Shown: positions 1 to 5,827 of the stretch, in pieces
How the letters are laid out: the number at the start of each line of letters is the position of its first letter
How positions within the stretch are numbered: position 1 is the stretch's first letter
NCBI GenBank assembly: GCA_050698755.1
Contig: JBOHCK010000074.1
Location: forward strand, 1-22,621
Direction: 5' to 3'
Source: Palsa-504 sp050698755
GTDB taxonomy: Bacteria > Actinomycetota > Actinomycetes > Streptosporangiales > Streptosporangiaceae
DNA: 22,621 nt
Notes under the pieces: generated by a model
Told to the model about the DNA's origin: nothing
The model's input: only the letters and a program-made list of their open reading frames with translations
Databases searched by the model: none
Made by a program: the position numbers and the translations under genes

Positions 1-175
1 CTCCCAGCGGGACCTCGGCGACGAACTCGTCACCGGTGCCGAGCAGCCGGGCGTACCCGGTCGCCACCGGGGCGCCGCCGTGGACGACCCGGCCTTCGAC
101 GACCGCCTGGCTGCCGGCGGCCGCCGCCGGCTTGGCGGCCCCGCCTACCGGCGCGCCGCACCCGCCCGGGCTCAA
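1..175 (-). CDS. DUF1416 / SseC-like sulfurtransferase-associated protein (partial, 3' end outside window)
   Basis: Only the first 58 codons are in the window. The translation contains CGAPVGGAAKP, then VVEGRVVHGGAPVATGYARL and DEFVAEVPLG. This resembles the CGxP start and beta-sandwich core of the actinobacterial DUF1416/SseC family, which usually sits directly downstream of a thiosulfate sulfurtransferase, as it does here. The proposed start is TTG at 175-173. It is preceded by a GGGGAGG Shine-Dalgarno four bases away and overlaps the upstream gene's TGA (172-174) as TTGA, so translational coupling is likely. The precise role of SseC is not established; linkage to sulfur transfer is inferred from context. 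The TTG start rests on the ribosome-binding site and the overlap, not on an alignment. Confidence 0.8.
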   Translation of the reverse strand, partial: MSPGGCGAPVGGAAKPAAAAGSQAVVEGRVVHGGAPVATGYARLLGTGDEFVAEVPLG

Positions 176-1014
176 CGAGCCTCCCCCAGTTCGATCGGCA
201 CCCCGACCAGCGACCCGTACTCGGTCCAGGAGCCGTCGTAGTTCTTGACGTTGGGCTGGTCGAGCAGTTCGTGCAGGACGAACCAGGTGTGCGCGGAACG
301 CTCGCCGATCCGGCAGTAGGCGATGGTGTCCCGGCCGAAGTCCAGGCCCGCCTCGTCCTGGTACAGGTGGCGGAGCTCCTCGTCGGAGCGGAACGTGCCG
401 TCCTCGCTGGCCGCCTTGGACCAGGGCACGTTGCGCGCGGTCGGGATGTGCCCGGCCCGCTGGGCCTGCTCCTGCGGGAGGTGGGCCGGGGCCAGCAGCC
501 GGCCCGCGAACTCGTCGGGGGAGCGCACGTCGACCAGGTTGCGCTTGCCGATGGCGGCCACGACCTCGTCGCGCAGCGCGCGGATAGCGGAGTCCTGCCC
601 GGCCGCGGTGTAGCTGGTCCGCGGGCGCTCCGGCACGTCGGTGCTCAGCTCGCGCGAGTCCAGCTCCCACTTCTTGCGGCCGCCGTCGAGGAGCAAGACC
701 TTGTCGTGTCCGTACAGCCTGAAGTACCAGTACGCGTAGGCGGCGAACCAGTTGTTGTTACCGCCGTAGAGCAGGACCGTGTGGTCATTCGAGATGCCCC
801 GCTCGGACAGCAGCGCCTCGAAGCCGGTCTGGTCGATGAAGTCACGGCGGACCGGGTCCTGCAGGTCCTTCTTCCAGTCGAGCTTGATCGCGGACCGGAT
901 GTGGCCCTTGTCGTAGGCCGTGGTGTCCTCGTCGACCTCCACGATCACGACATCGGGGTCGCCGATATGGGCCTCCGCCCAGTCGGCGTCCACGAGGACG
1001 TCGGAACGGCTCAT
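172..1014 (-). CDS. Thiosulfate sulfurtransferase, tandem rhodanese (CysA2/SseA type)
   Basis: This 280-residue protein has two rhodanese domains (about residues 5-125 and 145-275). It would move sulfane sulfur from thiosulfate to a thiol or cyanide acceptor in the cytoplasm. The C-terminal domain has the active loop YCRIGERSAHTWFVL with the persulfide cysteine at about residue 234; CRIGERS is typical of actinobacterial CysA enzymes. The N-terminal domain has YGGNNNWFAAYAYW in place of a catalytic loop, as expected for the inactive half. The ATG at 1014-1012 is preceded by GGAGG ten bases upstream. The same frame stays open well past this point, but that extension runs antiparallel-free through the DUF4395 gene and is not coding. 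It lies 32 bases after DUF4395 and overlaps the SseC-like gene, so the three are probably one operon controlled from the leader-peptide promoter at 1624-1652. Confidence 0.93.
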   Translation of the reverse strand: MSRSDVLVDADWAEAHIGDPDVVIVEVDEDTTAYDKGHIRSAIKLDWKKDLQDPVRRDFIDQTGFEALLSERGISNDHTVLLYGGNNNWFAAYAYWYFRLYGHDKVLLLDGGRKKWELDSRELSTDVPERPRTSYTAAGQDSAIRALRDEVVAAIGKRNLVDVRSPDEFAGRLLAPAHLPQEQAQRAGHIPTARNVPWSKAASEDGTFRSDEELRHLYQDEAGLDFGRDTIAYCRIGERSAHTWFVLHELLDQPNVKNYDGSWTEYGSLVGVPIELGEAR

Positions 1015-1046
1015 GGTGGGTGTTCCTCCTTCTCCGGCTCGGGCCG

Positions 1047-1469
1047 CTAGGCGGACGGCCGGACCTTTAGGTTGCGCTGGATGAGCAGATACGCCTGGCA
1101 GCCCAGGCAGAAATCGAAGGCCGCGTTGAGAAAGGCCGCGGCCAGTGCGAACGCGGTAAACACGATGCCGACCGCGGTGGCGCCGAGGGCGTAGCCCAGG
1201 ACGCCGCCGATGGCGAAGACCATGCCTACCCCCTGCGAGAACCTCGGGGGAGCCTCGGCCTCGGTATGGCCGGGCGGCCCGAGCCGGGGGCGGATGAAAG
1301 CGCGGAACACCACGCCGTACGGCGCGTAGCGCAGCCCGGCCAGGGCGCCGACGGCGAACACTACCATCTGCGCGCCGAGCAGCCAGGCGCTCCCCGTGAT
1401 CAGGACCACGGCGAGCACCGCGGTGGTGATCGCCGCCCCGAACCTGGGACCGCGCGGGTCGATTTCCAT
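1047..1469 (-). CDS. DUF4395 family integral membrane protein
   Basis: This 140-residue protein has about four hydrophobic segments (near residues 11-30, 32-50, 80-100 and 102-120). It carries the pattern FDFCLGCQAYLL near the C terminus. A CxxC-containing end of this kind marks the DUF4395 family, which commonly lies between thioredoxin-like and sulfurtransferase genes in actinobacteria. The two cysteines could take part in thiol or sulfur exchange at the membrane, but this is inferred from the motif and neighbours and no function is established. The ATG at 1469-1467 follows GAGGAG seven bases upstream. The ribosome-binding site lies at the end of a structured 54-base leader behind a short leader peptide gene, so expression is probably attenuated or translationally controlled. 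Confidence 0.88.
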   Translation of the reverse strand: MEIDPRGPRFGAAITTAVLAVVLITGSAWLLGAQMVVFAVGALAGLRYAPYGVVFRAFIRPRLGPPGHTEAEAPPRFSQGVGMVFAIGGVLGYALGATAVGIVFTAFALAAAFLNAAFDFCLGCQAYLLIQRNLKVRPSA

Positions 1470-1523
1470 GGTTGCGCTCCTCGCCGTAAAGCATGCTCTC
1501 CCTCCATGCGGAGGGGGCCGGGA
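1470..1523 (-). promoter_or_regulatory. Structured leader between leader peptide stop and DUF4395 start
   Basis: On the minus strand this 54-base spacer holds a CCCTCC-GCAT-GGAGGG hairpin (1500-1515, six perfect pairs with a tetraloop). Near its 3' end is the DUF4395 Shine-Dalgarno GAGGAG. The C-rich arm (CCCCCTCC) can pair with its local GGAGGG partner or with GGAG in the Shine-Dalgarno. The two pairings exclude each other, which would allow ribosome movement on the leader peptide to set access to the downstream start. No U-tract follows the hairpin, so translational control fits better than an intrinsic terminator. The mechanism is inferred. Confidence 0.5.
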
Positions 1524-1616
1524 TCAGGCCGCCGAGCGAGGACAGAGGGCGGTGGCGACGCGGCAGAAGTCGACGGCACGCCGCTTGGTCAGCATTTGCG
1601 CTGTCCAGGAGCTCAC
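1524..1616 (-). CDS. Cysteine-containing leader peptide (30 aa, likely leaderless)
   Basis: The frame from GTG at 1616-1614 reads VSSWTAQMLTKRRAV and then DFCRVATALCPRSAA, then TGA. The core LTKRRAVDFCRVATALC resembles the short actinobacterial leader peptides with an RRHVDLCR-like core found ahead of sulfur-metabolism genes. In mycobacteria, Cys-coding upstream ORFs are known to act as cysteine-responsive attenuators. Two Cys codons lie at positions 18 and 25. No Shine-Dalgarno precedes the GTG, but a TAGCAT -10 element ends seven bases upstream, which would put the transcript start at the GTG. An internal ATG at 1595 is an alternative start without a ribosome-binding site. The downstream operon (DUF4395, sulfurtransferase, SseC) makes sulfur- or cysteine-responsive control likely. 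Confidence 0.75.
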   Translation of the reverse strand: MSSWTAQMLTKRRAVDFCRVATALCPRSAA

Positions 1617-1623
1617 GCACCAG

Positions 1624-1652
1624 ATGCTATGCGGGCTAACCATGGCTGTCAC
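1624..1652 (-). promoter_or_regulatory. Promoter for leader peptide and DUF4395-sulfurtransferase operon
   Basis: The minus strand reads GTGACA (1652-1647), a 17-base spacer, then TAGCAT (1629-1624). The first matches TTGACA at five of six positions. The predicted start falls at about 1616, the first base of the leader peptide GTG. The promoter overlaps the last codons of the thioredoxin-like gene, so the sulfurtransferase operon can be expressed independently of the sigma factor operon. Confidence 0.6.
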
Positions 1653-2112
1653 TTCGACCGCCAGTCAGGGTTCCGAGCGCCGCGATCACGTCGGCCTGAC
1701 GCGGCTGGCCCACCGCGCGCTTGACGATGGCGCCGTCGGGGCCGAGCACGAGGACGGTGGGGGTGCTGATGACGTGCAGCCGGCGGGCCAGGTCGAGTCG
1801 CGCGGCGGCGTCGATCTCGACGTGCGCCACGCCGTCGGCCATCCCCGCCACCCGGGCCAGCATCTGCCGCGTCGGGCGGCACGGCGCGCAGAAGGCTGTC
1901 GAGAACTGGACCAGCGTGGCCTGTTCCCCCAGCCTGCTGCCGAGGTCCGCCTCGGTCAGGACGAAGAGGCCGCGCTCGGCGCCCGCCCCGATAGCCGCGC
2001 TACCCGCCGGCCCGGCCCGGAACCGCCCGGCCCGCCGTTGCCAGGCCACGCCCACCGCGGTCGCCACGGCCAGCACCGCGGCCAGAGCGATCAGCCCGCC
2101 AGTCACGCCCAT
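1636..2112 (-). CDS. Membrane-anchored thioredoxin-like protein
   Basis: This is a protein of about 158 residues with an N-terminal hydrophobic segment (residues 3-24) followed by WQRR, giving an anchor. A thioredoxin fold follows. The redox motif is FSTAFCAPCRPTRQ (CAPC, about residues 75-78), and the cis-Pro loop is STPTVLVLG. The positive-inside pattern puts the N terminus outside and the thioredoxin domain in the cytoplasm, although a signal-peptide reading is possible. Its likely job is thiol-disulfide exchange serving the adjacent sulfur genes; M. tuberculosis has a thioredoxin gene (thiX) in the same place. The start is uncertain: ATG at 2112 is chosen, GTG at 2121 is equally open, and neither has a good ribosome-binding site. 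It begins about 30 bases after the anti-sigma gene and may be cotranscribed with it. Confidence 0.85.
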   Translation of the reverse strand: MGVTGGLIALAAVLAVATAVGVAWQRRAGRFRAGPAGSAAIGAGAERGLFVLTEADLGSRLGEQATLVQFSTAFCAPCRPTRQMLARVAGMADGVAHVEIDAAARLDLARRLHVISTPTVLVLGPDGAIVKRAVGQPRQADVIAALGTLTGGRSDSHG

Positions 2113-2145
2113 AGACAGCACGGGCGCGGCGCGATCAATTCCCGG

Positions 2146-2850
2146 TCAGGTCGGATTGGCGGTGACGAGCACCTGGTGATTCGCCGTGATCTGGAACTGG
2201 CTGATCGCACCCGCCGTGGTCGCCATCGAGCCCGCGTACCAGACGTGGCCCTCGTCACCCGCCGTCGTCCAGGCCGCTACCTGGGTCCGGGTCCCGTCCG
2301 GGTGGACGACCCACAGCTGGCACGTGGTCCCCGTCGGGATGCGCTGGACAAGTACCTCGAACGCGTTGCCCCACAGCTCGTCCGAGTAGGCCACGGTGAC
2401 GCTGGCGGCCTGGCTCGACCCCTGCGCGATCTCCCAGCTGTGTTCGCTGCCGCTCGGGACGGGCACGTCGTGGGTCCTGGTCGTGGCGGACTTGACCCCG
2501 GCGAACGCCCCGCCGGCGAGCACCACGACGGCGGCGGCGGCCGACACGTAACGCCACCTCTCCCGGCGCCGCTTGGCCTTGGCCAGGTCGAGCACCGTGC
2601 CGATCAGCTCCGCCGGGGGCTCGTCGGACGTCATCCAGACCGGGTCATCGGCGCTGATCCGGCTGACCTCATCCGGGGTCAGCCTGGCCAGCAGCGCGGG
2701 CAGGCCCGCCAGGCCCGCGAGTTCGTCGCGGCACTCCTGGCAGGTGGCCAGGTGGGCGTCGACCTGCCCGCGTTCGGCGGGGTCGATCGAGCCGAGCACG
2801 TACACGCCAAGCGACGGCCTGGCCTCGGTGCAGTCCCACATCTGCGTCAT
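2146..2850 (-). CDS. rslA: Zinc anti-sigma factor, RslA-like
   Basis: This 234-residue protein has an N-terminal zinc-finger anti-sigma domain with the HxxxCxxC motif HLATCQEC (His33, Cys37, Cys40). It has one membrane span at about residues 99-119 after a KAKRRRERWR stop, and an extracytoplasmic C-terminal domain (QLWVVHPDG). The N-terminal region YVLGSIDPAER...HLATCQECRDEL...LPALLARLTPDEVSRIS closely follows RslA of M. tuberculosis as I recall it. It would hold the sigma factor inactive at the membrane and release it when zinc-thiol oxidation or an external signal disrupts binding. Its ATG overlaps the sigma gene's stop as ATGA (2847-2850), giving the usual stoichiometric coupling. The C-terminal domain resembles the RskA/RslA sensor type; the ligand is unknown. 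Confidence 0.88.
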   Translation of the reverse strand: MTQMWDCTEARPSLGVYVLGSIDPAERGQVDAHLATCQECRDELAGLAGLPALLARLTPDEVSRISADDPVWMTSDEPPAELIGTVLDLAKAKRRRERWRYVSAAAAVVVLAGGAFAGVKSATTRTHDVPVPSGSEHSWEIAQGSSQAASVTVAYSDELWGNAFEVLVQRIPTGTTCQLWVVHPDGTRTQVAAWTTAGDEGHVWYAGSMATTAGAISQFQITANHQVLVTANPT

Positions 2851-3383
2851 GGCGCCAGCCCTCGTTCCTGCAGCGCCAGCTTGAGCGCCTTCAGCGCGTA
2901 AAACGTCCGGGATTTCACGGTACCTGGCGGTATGCCCAGCGTGGCGGCCGCCTCCGCGACCGAGCAGCCCCGGTAGTAGGTCTCGATGATGACCCGGCGG
3001 TGGTCGGGTCGCAGCGACGCCAGCGCGTCAGCCACGGCCCACGACTCAAGGGTGCGGTCGGCGTCGTCGTCCGAAGGCAGCAAGTCCAGCGCGGCCTGCG
3101 CGGTCTCCGGCGGCCTGGCCTGCCGCGCGCGGTAGGAATCGACGGCGAGATTGCGCGCGACCGCGAACAGCCAGGGCCTGGCCGGCCGGTCGGCGAGCGC
3201 CTCGGGATGGCGCCACGCCCGCACAATCGTTTCCTGCACAAGATCCTCCGCGCGCTGCCTGTCCCCGCCCGTCAGGTGGAGGGCGTAGCGAAGCAGGGCG
3301 CCGCCGTGTTCGGCATACAGTGCCCGGACAAAGGCCTCGTCAGCCACCCGCCCAGAGCGGGGCGCGGTTCCCGCGTTTGGCAC
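2847..3383 (-). CDS. sigL: ECF RNA polymerase sigma factor, SigL-like
   Basis: From the chosen start the product has 178 residues, close to SigL of M. tuberculosis. Region 2 is visible as LYAEHGGALLRYALHLTGG, AEDLVQETIVRAWRHPEAL and ARPWLFAVARNLAVDSYRAR. Region 4 is RRVIIETYYRGCSVAEAAAT followed by LGIPPGTVKSRTFYALKALK. It would direct core polymerase to its own promoter and to a stress regulon, under control of the overlapping anti-sigma gene. The frame is open back to an ATG at 3500, with another ATG at 3389. A SigL-type promoter (3391-3418) places the transcript start at about 3383, where a GTG lies seven bases after the -10 element. The leaderless GTG is therefore preferred, and the longer start would lie upstream of this promoter. 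Confidence 0.88.
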   Translation of the reverse strand: MPNAGTAPRSGRVADEAFVRALYAEHGGALLRYALHLTGGDRQRAEDLVQETIVRAWRHPEALADRPARPWLFAVARNLAVDSYRARQARPPETAQAALDLLPSDDDADRTLESWAVADALASLRPDHRRVIIETYYRGCSVAEAAATLGIPPGTVKSRTFYALKALKLALQERGLAP

Positions 3384-3390
3384 ACCCATT

Positions 3391-3418
3391 AGAACGTGTG
3401 CCTGCGCAGGACGGTTCA
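3391..3418 (-). promoter_or_regulatory. SigL-type autoregulatory promoter
   Basis: The minus strand reads TGAACC (3418-3413), 16 bases, then CGTTCT (3396-3391). This matches the pattern I recall for SigL-dependent promoters (TGAACC, about 16-18 bases, CGTxxx). Its position directly ahead of the sigma gene is what autoregulation predicts, and it decides the start codon of that gene. The rest of the gap up to the MoaD-like gene's stop (3419-3611) shows no gene that I can support. Confidence 0.7.
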
Positions 3419-3611
3419 ACGGGCCAGGAAACTTGCGGTGGCCGGGGCTCTGGCCGTTTGGGTCGGAGCCCGGAAGGCTCGGAGGTCCGTACTGGCTCAT
3501 CGCTCACCCGGGATCTGACTTCGGAACGTACATGGACGGACACAATGGGCGTTGTCCACCCAGTGTGCCCCATTAGCCGCGGGATGCCCAGCCCCGGTGC
3601 TGACCCGCATG

Positions 3612-3872
3612 TCAGCCTCCGGCAAACTGCGGCAGTACCTCGATACGGGCGGCGTCAGGCAAGACGATCTCGGCGGCCACGTGACGGCCCGCGGGTGCCC
3701 CGTCGACCAGGAAAGAGGATGTGGCGAGCACCGAGCGCAACCGCCCGTCATCCCCGCGCCGGGCCACGATCACCTCCAGGGCCTCGGCCAGCGTCGCGGC
3801 TTCTACCGACTCCTCGGCCACGCCCGCCGCCTGCTTGGCCGCGGCCCAGTACTGGATTGTCACTACGGCCAT
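3612..3872 (-). CDS. MoaD/ThiS-family ubiquitin-like sulfur carrier
   Basis: This 86-residue beta-grasp protein ends in FAGG. The terminal Gly-Gly is the site that is adenylated and turned into a thiocarboxylate in MoaD, ThiS and related carriers. Its start, MAVVTIQYWAAAKQAAG, resembles molybdopterin synthase small subunits (VxVxYFAAARxxAG), and IEVLPQFAGG resembles their end. It would donate sulfur to a pterin or another acceptor after activation by a MoeB-like enzyme, neither of which is in the window. Its position beside a sulfurtransferase cluster suggests a sulfur-relay link, but this is inference. A weak AGAAG lies ten bases before the ATG. It is divergent from glnR across an 85-base gap holding a strong hairpin. 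Confidence 0.82.
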   Translation of the reverse strand: MAVVTIQYWAAAKQAAGVAEESVEAATLAEALEVIVARRGDDGRLRSVLATSSFLVDGAPAGRHVAAEIVLPDAARIEVLPQFAGG

Positions 3873-3894
3873 ATCAGTTATTCTCTTCTCAGCG

Positions 3895-3922
3895 GGACCC
3901 GGGCGCCGATGCCCCCGGGTCC
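3895..3922 (+). promoter_or_regulatory. Strong inverted repeat in the moaD/glnR divergent region
   Basis: GGACCCGGG (3895-3903) and CCCGGGTCC (3914-3922) form a perfect nine-pair stem with a ten-base loop, followed by TTATCTGTTTATATAG. The shape resembles an intrinsic terminator read on the plus strand, yet no plus-strand gene ends upstream. It could be an operator for either divergent gene, or a block to antisense transcription running into glnR. The TATATA just downstream (3932-3937) is a candidate glnR -10 element without a convincing -35. Confidence 0.5.
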
Positions 3923-3957
3923 TTATCTGTTTATATAGGCAGTGGAGGTGTCATCGG

Positions 3958-4713
3958 GTGAGCGACCTGCTGCTGATCACCGGCGCGCTCGAGCCGTCCT
4001 CGGAGGTGCTGCCCGCCCTGGGGCTCCTGCTGCATCAGGTCCGCGTGCTGCCCGCGGACGCCTCCGCCCTGGTGGAGGCCCCGCCGGCCGACGCGGTGCT
4101 GGTGGACGCCCGGCGTGACCTGGCGCACGCCAAGAGCATGTGCCGGCTGCTGCGCACGACCGGCCTGGACTGCCCGCTCCTCGCGATCGTAACCGAGGGC
4201 GGGCTCGCGGCCATCAACGCCGAGTGGGGCGTCGACGACGTGGTCGTGCAGACGGCCGGACCCGCGGAGGTCGAGGCCAGGATCCGGCTTGCCATCGGCC
4301 GGCGGGTGCTGGCAGCGGTGACCGGAGAACCTGACGAGATCCGGTCCGGCGAGCTGGCCATCGACGAGGCCACCTACGCGGCCCGGCTGCGCGGCCGCGT
4401 GCTCGACCTGACGTTCAAGGAATTCGAGCTGCTGAAGTTCCTGGCCCAGCACCCGGGCCGGGTCTTCACCCGCGCTCAGCTGCTGCAGGAGGTCTGGGGT
4501 TACGACTACTTCGGCGGCACCCGCACGGTCGACGTGCACGTCCGGCGGCTGCGCGCCAAACTCGGCCCCGAGCATGACGCCCTGATCGGCACGGTCCGCA
4601 ACGTCGGCTACCGGTTCGTCCCGGCCAAGGGCGAGCGGGCCGACCGGAACCCGGGGGCTCCCGAGCGGGCCCTGCGCGGCTACGGCGGCCGCGCCGCGAC
4701 GCAACTCCGATGA
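3958..4713 (+). CDS. glnR: GlnR-type OmpR-family orphan response regulator
   Basis: This 251-residue protein has an atypical receiver domain (1-120) and a winged-helix DNA-binding domain (about 135-225). The receiver keeps the aspartate in AVLVDARRDL (Asp50) and has the CRLLRTTGLDCPLLAIVTEG and EWGVDDVVVQTAGPAEVEAR blocks characteristic of GlnR, which works without a partner kinase. The output domain has LDLTFKEFELLKFLAQHPGR and YDYFGGTRTVDVHVRRLRAK. It would control nitrogen assimilation genes. The GTG at 3958 is chosen because GGAGGT lies eight bases upstream and the frame before it is non-coding sequence over the moaD gene. Its stop overlaps the mshD start as ATGA (4710-4713), as in other actinobacteria where glnR and mshD are linked. 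Confidence 0.93.
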   Translation: MSDLLLITGALEPSSEVLPALGLLLHQVRVLPADASALVEAPPADAVLVDARRDLAHAKSMCRLLRTTGLDCPLLAIVTEGGLAAINAEWGVDDVVVQTAGPAEVEARIRLAIGRRVLAAVTGEPDEIRSGELAIDEATYAARLRGRVLDLTFKEFELLKFLAQHPGRVFTRAQLLQEVWGYDYFGGTRTVDVHVRRLRAKLGPEHDALIGTVRNVGYRFVPAKGERADRNPGAPERALRGYGGRAATQLR

Positions 4714-5618
4714 CCGAGGCCGAAGTCACCGAGGTCCTCGCCCTGGCCGGGGCCGCGGCGGCCCGCGACGGGGTGGCGCCGCTGTCCGAGCACGTGCTGC
4801 TCCACCTGCGCTACGAGGGCCAGGACGATGGCCCGGGCCCCGGCACCGACCTGCTGGTCTCCAGGGACGGCAGGATCGCAGGCTACGCCTACCTGGACCC
4901 GCCGGCCCTGGACCGGCCAGCACAGCGTCCGGACCGCAGCGGCGAGCTGGTGGTCCACCCGGACTACCGGCGCCACGGGCTGGGCCTGGAACTGGTGCGT
5001 GCGCTGGCCGCCGCGGCGGACGGGGATCCGATCAGGTGCTGGGCGCACGGAGACCTGCCCGCCGCCGCGATGCTGGCCAGGGCGGCCGGCTTCGAGCGCT
5101 TCCGCGCGCTGTGGCAGATGCGGCGGCCCCTGGATAACCCGCTGGACGAGCCGGCGTTCCCGCGCGGAACGACGCTGCGCACCTTCAGGCCCGGGCAGGA
5201 CGAGGACGAGTGGCTGGGGCTCAACGCCAGGGCGTTCGCCAAGCACCCCGAGCAGGGCGCCTGGACCAGGCACGACCTGGAGCTGCGCGAGCGGGAGCCG
5301 TGGTTCGATCCGGCAGGCTTCTTGATCGCGGACCGCCACGGCACCATGGCGGGGTTCCACTGGACCAAGGTGCACGGCCCCGCGGACGCGCCGGGGAGCA
5401 TCGGCGAGGTGTACGTCGTCGGGGTGGACCCGGGCGAGCAAGGGACCGGGCTCGGCCGGGCGCTGACCCTGGCCGGGCTGCTTTACCTGCGCGACCGCGG
5501 CCTGGCCGAGGTGACGCTGTACGTCGGCGAGGACAACGCGCCCGCGATCAAGCTGTACGAGGGACTCGGCTTTACCCGCTCGGCGACGGACGCGATGTAC
5601 CGCCCGCGCGCGAGTTAG
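4710..5618 (+). CDS. mshD: Mycothiol synthase
   Basis: This 302-residue protein has two GNAT acetyltransferase halves, the usual MshD plan. It acetylates Cys-GlcN-Ins with acetyl-CoA to complete mycothiol, the main low-molecular-weight thiol of actinobacteria. Acetyl-CoA-binding motif A appears as VVHPDYRRHGLGLELVRAL in the N-terminal half and VVGVDPGEQGTGLGRALTLA in the C-terminal half. The stretch YVGEDNAPAIKLYEGLGFTR is typical of the family C terminus. The ATG overlaps the glnR stop, so translation is coupled. The gene ends with TAG at 5616-5618, sharing three bases with the convergent small gene's stop. Sitting opposite the sulfurtransferase, thioredoxin and redox sigma genes, it makes this a thiol-centred neighbourhood. 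Confidence 0.95.
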   Translation: MTEAEVTEVLALAGAAAARDGVAPLSEHVLLHLRYEGQDDGPGPGTDLLVSRDGRIAGYAYLDPPALDRPAQRPDRSGELVVHPDYRRHGLGLELVRALAAAADGDPIRCWAHGDLPAAAMLARAAGFERFRALWQMRRPLDNPLDEPAFPRGTTLRTFRPGQDEDEWLGLNARAFAKHPEQGAWTRHDLELREREPWFDPAGFLIADRHGTMAGFHWTKVHGPADAPGSIGEVYVVGVDPGEQGTGLGRALTLAGLLYLRDRGLAEVTLYVGEDNAPAIKLYEGLGFTRSATDAMYRPRAS

Positions 5619-5827
5619 CTGCCTTCGATGCCGAGCGCCTCGTCGAGCTCCGCGGGCGTCAGCGGCCGGTCGCTGGCCGCCACCGCGCTCAGTACCTCGG
5701 CGTAGAGCTCGATCTCATCGAGGGCAACGCGGTCGTGAACACGAAGATCCAGCTGCTGGGGAATCGTGCTCACCTCCGGCGCTGCTTGCGGCCCCGTCTC
5801 CTTGCGCCCCACGTTACGTGCCGACAC
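5615..5827 (-). CDS. Small conserved-looking protein of unknown function
   Basis: This 70-residue product is acidic in its second half. It contains VHDRVALDEIELYAEVLSAV and AASDRPLTPAELDEALGI. I do not recognise a named family, although short actinobacterial proteins with an ELYxELxxAxxASxxPLxxxELDxxLGV-like core are familiar as hypothetical proteins. The C-terminal half should form helices, with PLTPAELDEAL resembling a helix cap or small helix-turn-helix half. The GTG at 5827 is preceded by GGAGG four bases upstream, which supports real translation. It ends convergently inside the last codon of mshD and is preceded by the AT-richer gap at 5828-6233. Function is unknown. Confidence 0.6.
   Translation of the reverse strand: MSARNVGRKETGPQAAPEVSTIPQQLDLRVHDRVALDEIELYAEVLSAVAASDRPLTPAELDEALGIEGS

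Noticed and set aside
36..248. Plus-strand open frame at the left edge
   Set aside because: It lies antisense to the SseC-like and sulfurtransferase genes, has no ribosome-binding site, and encodes a low-complexity Pro/Arg/Ala protein typical of shadow frames in GC-rich DNA.
1015..1620. N-terminal extension of the sulfurtransferase frame up to 1620
   Set aside because: The extension runs through the DUF4395 gene in another frame, is Arg/Gly-rich, and has no homology. ATG 1014 has a good GGAGG site and the family's usual start.
4680..5441. Long minus-strand frame opposite mshD
   Set aside because: It mirrors mshD codons, has no recognisable domain and no ribosome-binding site. The mshD product is clearly real.
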